A stretch of DNA of 64,000 nucleotides, from the NCBI RefSeq assembly GCF_020520425.1, contig NC_079492.1, forward strand, positions 2,852,001-2,916,000, in the 5' to 3' direction. Below are positions 58,649 through 64,000 of this stretch, one piece after another. The first letter of the stretch is position 1. Each line of letters begins with the position of its first letter. The DNA comes from Spinacia oleracea. Lineage: Eukaryota > Streptophyta > Magnoliopsida > Caryophyllales > Amaranthaceae. The position numbers were made by a program, and so were the translations under genes. Under the pieces are notes generated by a model. It made no database searches. It was not told where the DNA came from and saw only the letters and a list, made by a program, of their open reading frames with translations.

Positions 58649-59623
58649 ATACATGTTCTTAGATTCTTCTATTAGAAGGAGTAGTTATTTTTTTGTATTT
58701 TCCTCTATCTACGAGTCTTATGATCTTATCTATATTTTTTTTAAAAATGTTAGTCGTATTTACATTTGTAATGGCTGACAATATGCCATCCATTTTCCAA
58801 TTTTGCTTTTATTGGTCTCTTGATTGAGATTATGCCCTTGACAAATACTCCATTTTTATGCTTTGTTTAATCCTAACTTAGAAAGTGGGAGATAGTAAAA
58901 TTTGAACTTTCAACTTATGAGGAGCAAACTATCTCGAAATTATTTGTGCACATCGTAGATTTTAAAAAATAAAATAATCAAGCTTCCACTTTTTCAAAGC
59001 CAATATAAAATAAATGTTTGGCTTGGTTTGGTACTCCGATATTTGGTTTAAGTTCACGTTTGGTTCATTAACAAACGATTAAATCTCGAGCAGCTTTAAC
59101 GTACATGGCCGATCTAAAACAACGTACATGGTTGAGCACCGGTAGTTTTGTTCGCATCCAACTTATTAAACAACAACATTTAGGACGTACAATCTATGTT
59201 TTATACTTAGCAACTAATATCGGCAAGACTACGACCTCCCCCCGTGAAAGATTATTGTTAGAATATATGCGAATAATATAAATCCTCATTATGAAATTAC
59301 GTTAAGCATATATTCTTGCAATATTCTTGTAATTTATTTAGGCTATAATTTAGGTAGTTTACCTAGTTTAGCTCAATCACTTCTCTTTATTTTTTTTGGT
59401 GTAATCAATCACTTATCTTTATAAATACAAGTTTATGAGGATTATTTGCATATATTCTAACAACTGTACAAGTAAGTAACCCTATATGGTAGGGGTATTT
59501 ATCCCGGTCCATTTCAGCACTTATCGAATCGAATTTACGTTTAAAATTAAATTATGAAAGATATGATGCAAAAAAAGAATATATTTGCTATATATAAATA
59601 AAATTATACAAAGGACTCAATAA
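58649..59623. other. Intergenic DNA upstream of the tRNA gene
   Basis: AT-rich. I see no gene or bounded repeat. TATATAAATAAAATTATAC at about 59590-59609 and a CAA at 59618 resemble plant tRNA upstream signals. Confidence 0.4.
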
Positions 59624-59628
59624 GCGGG

Positions 59629-59671
<43 letters not shown>

Positions 59672-59696
59672 GCGTGTTCGATCCACGCTCACCGCA
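59624..59696 (+). tRNA. tRNA-Phe (GAA), nuclear type
   Basis: The 73 bases fold as a standard cloverleaf: acceptor GCGGGGA with TCACCGC (one G-A mismatch at pair 5-68, as known in plant tRNA-Phe), D arm AGCTCAGTTGGGAGAGC, anticodon loop CTGAAGA with anticodon GAA, and T arm CGTG-TTCGATC-CACG. Box A TAGCTCAGTTGG and box B GTTCGATCC are intact. There is no intron and no encoded CCA. An AT-rich stretch lies upstream. There is no T4 terminator within 100 bases downstream. Confidence 0.95.
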
Positions 59697-59859
59697 AGGG
59701 GCGGGTCAGTACGTGGGTGTTGTTGGGCTTGGTGTGGTTGCGCGCAATGGCATAAGGTGAAGTGGAAGGCCGAGCTAGCGGAGGTAATAGCTGCCACAAA
59801 AACTTGGTTTCCAAAGGGTAGAGGACTAGACTAGTTACGGTGAAGGGGCTAACAATTAA

Positions 59860-60008
59860 AATGCGCTTTATTTACCTGATTTTCAATTATTTTTACTTAA
59901 CTTATCTTATCTTTTAAATTTAAAACTTATCAAAAACTTATTTCACTTATAAATTTACTTGTTCAACCCTCATTTTTCTTGAATTTATCTTATCTGAATT
60001 TACTTTAA
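59860..60008. mobile_element. Left part of a Tourist-like MITE, decayed
   Basis: GCGCTTTATTTACCTGATTT and CTTATCTTATC words match the 24617-24840 family. The right terminus is missing. Confidence 0.5.
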
Positions 60009-60029
60009 TCAGGGAGTTTGGTTGAATTC

Positions 60030-60720
60030 TTCTTAGACTTTTGTTGAAAATTTAGATGCTGTTACGATTTCTTCGGATTTTATTTCTTCTGTTTGTGGTC
60101 ATGTTAAAAGGGTTGATAATACAATTGCTCATCTACCTAATAGATTAGACTCCCACAACGTGGTGTTAGCATGTAGGGGTGAGCACAATAGGGTACCCTG
60201 CCAAAATTTCAGGAACCGAAACCTGTTGCAACATGTTCCTGAAAATGGGAACCAGAACAAGAACCTGTTGCAACAAGTTTTTGAAAATGAGAATCGGAAC
60301 TTGTTCCAACAGGTTCCGATTCAGGGTACCATGTCATGTTATAAATTTAAATAAATTACTGCTAATTTATTGATAGAAAAAAAAATATGGTATGGGCTTT
60401 GATTGTTTTTATAGATTGGGTTTAAAGTGCAGACTTTTATTTATATTTTCCAAAATTAGCTTGGATTGTTTTATATTTTAGGCGTATGAAGCATTTCTTT
60501 CTATAAGGCCCGAACCCTTATTTTCCAATAAATTGAGAACCGAAATCTGTTAAAACAGGTTCTCGATTTTGTTACCCAGAACCGAAACATACACAACAGG
60601 TTCCGATTCTGGAACCGCCGATTCCTAATAAGTTCATGTTCCGTTTCAGGGTACCTTGACTCTTTTTTTCCACCCCTATCAGCATGTATGGTTATCGGTT
60701 AAACTCTTTCTCCCTAGGAA
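60030..60720 (+). pseudogene. LINE RNase H fragment interrupted by a hAT MITE
   Basis: The frame before the insertion reads SSVCGHVKRVDNTIAHLPNR then LDSHNVVLA. It carries the HVKRxxNxxAH pattern of the RNase H domain at the end of plant L1-type LINE proteins. With the MITE and one duplication left out, the frame passes through the junction (VLACMVIG). Fragment only. Confidence 0.6.
60174..60678. mobile_element. hAT-type MITE
   Basis: Inverted ends TAGGGGTGAGCAC and CCACCCCTA are flanked by TTAGCATG and TCAGCATG (60166-60173, 60679-60686), an 8-bp duplication with one mismatch. The interior has inverted CCTGTTGCAAC and GAACCGAAACC words. The two overlapping frames are translations of these repeats. 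Confidence 0.85.
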
Positions 60721-60979
60721 TTTCTTATTCTCATTCACTTTCAATTTTAGCTTGATAACATGAAATACAAAATTATGTAATCCAGCCAATAATTGATAAC
60801 TAAACCCAGACTTCAATAGGCTTCGAAATGGGCCATCAGCCCAAGATATAGTGGATCTTTGGGCCTGTGGCATAAGAAGCATTTATATGTCACATTCCTC
60901 AGTTTGCTTACATCTGACACGGATATCCTCCTGACCTTAAAAGTTACTCTATAGGAATAATTAAGAGACTGATAGAGTA

Positions 60980-61424
60980 CAAGGAATTCTATCTCCGCCT
61001 ATACTTTTAACCTTGGTCACACTCAGACTTTCATGGTTGAAGTTATTGCTCTTCATAAAAGGCTTCAAGAAGCTCGAATACTCAACATTAATCATATTCA
61101 GGTAGAGGGCGACAATCTTCTCATCATTAATGCAGTCAAAGGATTATGGGCGACATGTTGGAAAATTCACAATATCATTACTGACATTAGGCACCTTCCC
61201 AGCTTTTTTGACACATGGAAAATCAAGCACGTTATTAGAGAAGCAAACTCGGCAGGAGATTAGATTGCAAATATTGGGCATCTAATTAGTGGAAATATGT
61301 ATATAGATAGACCTACTACTAGTGAAAGTTTATCCTCTATTATTAGTAACGACTACTTAGAAGTGACTCTCGTGCGGAGAAGCTCTTAAGTATATTCTTC
61401 TTACCTTTCAAAAAAAAAAAAAAA
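60980..61424 (+). mobile_element. 5'-truncated LINE with RNase H domain and poly(A)
   Basis: Flanked by AGAGACTGATAGAGTA (60964-60979) and AGAGACCGATAGAGTA (61425-61440), a 16-bp duplication with one mismatch. The frame includes MVEVIALHKRLQEARILNIN, then HIQVEGDNLLIINAVKGLW, then WKIKHVIREANSAGD, the RNase H domain of an L1-type LINE, and a stop at 61261. A poly(A) tail starts near 61410 and runs to the right duplication. Confidence 0.85.
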
Positions 61425-61440
61425 AGAGACCGATAGAGTA

Positions 61441-62172
61441 TCGAACACAAGAATGTGATACATAAATGCTCGTAAAGCCACAAGCCACAGGTCATGATCC
61501 CTAATTCCCTATTATCATCGTGATTCTCACCTATGTTGTCCGAACTCTTCATTTTACCTCTAATACTCCGTGTTGGATCCTTGACATTCAAACATTGATT
61601 TGGACCTTTTGACGCATCATTTTGACCAAAATCCATGCAAGTTTTCACAAAATGGCCAATGTCAGACACTTAAAAACATTACCCGTGTTTAGGCCTGGTT
61701 ATTGGGCGGGTCGGGCCAGGTCTGTGTGGGTCAGATAATAAAAGGGTCGATTTTAGCGGGTCAATAGCGGACCGATAGTGGGCAGGTCCATAAACGGAAA
61801 AGGAAAAATGAAAAAAAGAGCCGTAAGCGAATACAAGTGGCTATCCATATAACTTTTTGTTATAACTATTTTAGCTTTCAAATTAATGGAGTATAAGTTT
61901 TGCCATATATTGACTATGTCCAATAAAAGCCCTATCCAATAAGAACCCTATCAACATGACCTAAATTCTATACCCATTGGGCTACTCTGTCCAATAATTA
62001 TAAGAGTTGGGAACCATAGATTTTCGATCACTATTTAGTTGTATATAAGCCAAAATACATTACTAATCCCTTTCTCCTTGGTTTTTCATGCTTCAGAGTA
62101 TATCAACATTTGCACAGATCGAAAAGAACATGAACCAACCAGTACTGATCCTGACCAGTACTCTACTACGTA
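61441..62172. other. Intergenic DNA with a GGCGGGTCGGGCC patch
   Basis: No gene supported. About 61690-61800 has GGGCGGGTCGGGCCAGG words like those in hAT-type MITEs, without defined ends. Confidence 0.4.
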
Positions 62173-62500
62173 CTCCCTCCGTCCCGGAATACTCGACCCG
62201 ATTTGACCGGCACAGAGTTTAAGAGACTTGAATTGACTTATTTAATTTAATAGGTAGTAGTTGATAGTGGAGTATTATTTTAATGTAGTTAGTGGGAAAT
62301 GTGTAAAGGGGTGGGGTTGGGGGAGAGTAGGGGTTGAATTTTTAATTATTTTTTGTATGGAGTAGGGGGTAGGTGGGTTAATAGAGGTGGAGTGAGAAAT
62401 AATATAATATTGTTAGAATATTTCTATTTTTAGAAACAGGTCAAGTATTAAGGGACGGCCCGATAAGGAAAACAGGTCAAGTATTCCGGGACGGAGGGAG
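62173..62500. mobile_element. Stowaway MITE
   Basis: Ends CTCCCTCCGTCCCGGAATAC and, inverted, the same 20 bases, inside TA duplications (62171-62172, 62501-62502). 328 bp. The ends are nearly perfect, so it is young. Confidence 0.92.
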
Positions 62501-62727
62501 TATAAGACATCCACAATCCACAAACATCAACATATTCTCGCAATTACCAACAACACACACTTCAAATCCAAGATCATAACACAACGAATCATCTACTCTC
62601 CAACAACAACTATTCAACATCACACTACATTTAAACCTTAGCTTATAATTCAAGATCCTCCAAATGGTAACTAATATTGGTTAGCAAATTAAATAAATTT
62701 ATTTCCTGGGGCCTTGTACAGTCGCCC

Positions 62728-63620
62728 ACAGGGCTGTTAAAAAATGACCCGATCTGAAAGTGACCCGAAAAAGATACACACATTTATCCGTATGAATTAG
62801 AGGTGATCAACATTCGGGTCAGGCCGGGCTTTAACACAAAATATCATGCTCAATCCCATAAATTTGGTTCGGGCCGAAAAGGATTTTTCGGGTCGTCGCG
62901 GGTTTTGTCTAAAAATGCATATTTTAGGCTACCAACACCACAAGAATTTGTATCTTTAACGACAACCTAATTACGACGGGTCAAAAATCCCGTCGCAAAA
63001 GCCTTTTGCGACGGGGCTAACAACCAAACAATGACGGGAATAACCGTCGCAAATGTCTTTTACGACGGGTTTACGACGGATTTACGATGGGATTTTCTAT
63101 TAACGACGGCCCCCTTTTATGACGGGTTCGCGACAGGAAATTCCGTCGTTAATCAATGATTATTGACCTTTCGCAACGGGATTTCCCCGTTGTTAATAGT
63201 ACTATTTCTTGTAGTGCAAAAGTCCAAAAATCGTACTTTCGGTCTGGTCGGGCCAACGGGGAGGGGTATAGTTGATTAGGTCTAGTATGAACACAATAAT
63301 CCGATAGGGCTGTAAAAAATTGGCCCGATCTGATCGAGATCCAACAAAAATCAAAGTAACTCGAAAAAAATTCACACATTATATCCGTATGAACTAGAGG
63401 TGATCAAAACTCGGGTCGGGCCTGACTTTAACACAAAAAATAATGTCCAAATCAATAAATTTTGTGCGGGCTTTGCAGGCCGAAAAGGGCATTTCGGGTC
63501 GGGATCGGGTTTTGGTCTAAAGTGCATAGTTTAAACCCGTACCTTTTCGGGTCGGATCAACGGGCTGAGTTATCGTTGATCAGGTCTGGTATGAACACAA
63601 TAATCACGTACAAAGCATAA
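62728..63620. repeat. Two-unit tandem duplication of a GGGTCGGG-rich repeat
   Basis: Unit 1 (62728-63304) and unit 2 (63306-63620) share AGGGCTGT, ATCCGTATGAA, TAGAGGTGATCAA, TTTAACACAAAA and GGTATGAACACAATAATC-type words in the same order. Unit 1 is longer because a CACTA MITE sits inside it. Confidence 0.75.
62936..63216 (+). mobile_element. CACTA-type MITE, 281 bp
   Basis: Starts CACCACAAGAATTTG and ends TTTCTTGTAGTG, with CAA duplications (62933-62935, 63217-63219). The interior is made of CGACGGG words in inverted pairs. It is the relative, in opposite orientation, of the 17519-17788 element. Confidence 0.88.
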
Positions 63621-64000
63621 TCCAATTATACCTGAACCGATTATTCTCGATCCGTAACCTACCGATGACCCGATATGACAGTCCTACTTGTTCTTATTCT
63701 GTTACTGGGTATATATGCCAAATCTGGATACCTCAAACGGTGAGAAACCTAGAGATGATGGTTATAGACGACATAGGTTACTTCATATTACAGCAAGCAT
63801 AAAACAGACACATTGGTCTACCCCATGCAAAGAGAAACATTTTCCAAAGCAAAATGCAAACAATATATGCAAGCTGACACTGTGCCATACTACTAATATT
63901 ATGATTTTGAGGAATAATACTATATAGTATACACATATTATATGCTCATATATAGTCAAATATGTATGTACAAATTACTAATGCAGTCAACTATTTTGCC
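63621..64000. other. Right edge, no feature seen
   Basis: AT-rich sequence with a 79-codon frame (63688-63927) lacking any recognised motif. I do not call it a gene. Confidence 0.4.

Overview
The window is plant nuclear DNA. It has short exons with GT-AG introns, an AT-rich background, a nuclear tRNA-Phe gene and layered transposable elements. The repeat families (copia LTRs with CGGAAAT minisatellites, Tat/Ogre-like LTRs, Tourist-like MITEs with GTTCTATTCACC ends) suggest Caryophyllales/Amaranthaceae such as spinach or a relative. That assignment is inference, not proof.

Only two host protein genes are well supported, both on the minus strand. One is a GARP/G2-like transcription factor gene (10740-13534), with one exon not found. 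The other is a complete eight-exon SKU5-similar (SKS) multicopper-oxidase-like gene (20118-27401, 539 codons). A second, better conserved first exon for it lies 2.1 kb upstream (29393-29539). A tRNA-Phe(GAA) gene sits at 59624-59696.

Layout: 1-10686 is one copia family, with a minus-strand LTR plus leader and then two plus-strand 3' ends in tandem, ending 53 bp from the GARP stop codon. 10740-20117 holds the GARP gene, a MULE-type MITE carrying a tandem array, a CACTA MITE, and a SINE nested in another MITE. 20118-29540 is the SKS locus, whose introns hold Stowaway, Tourist and hAT-like repeats. 32101-41530 is a copia solo LTR split by an 8.2 kb CACTA element that carries two exons of a calcium-dependent protein kinase, a LINE derivative and a Stowaway MITE; all these layers have recognisable target-site duplications. 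41859-43529 holds a Tourist-like MITE and a MULE with very long terminal inverted repeats. 44451-58648 is a large non-coding Tat/Ogre-like retroelement with two 1479-bp LTRs, both followed by a primer-binding-site-like sequence. It is interrupted by a 3.1 kb CACTA element and seeded with six copies of a GC-rich double-dyad module. 58649-64000 holds the tRNA gene, LINE RNase H fragments, a hAT MITE, a Stowaway MITE and a tandem duplication split by a CACTA MITE.

The genes form no operon or pathway. The main story is nested transposition with gene capture, plus one locus with two candidate first exons.
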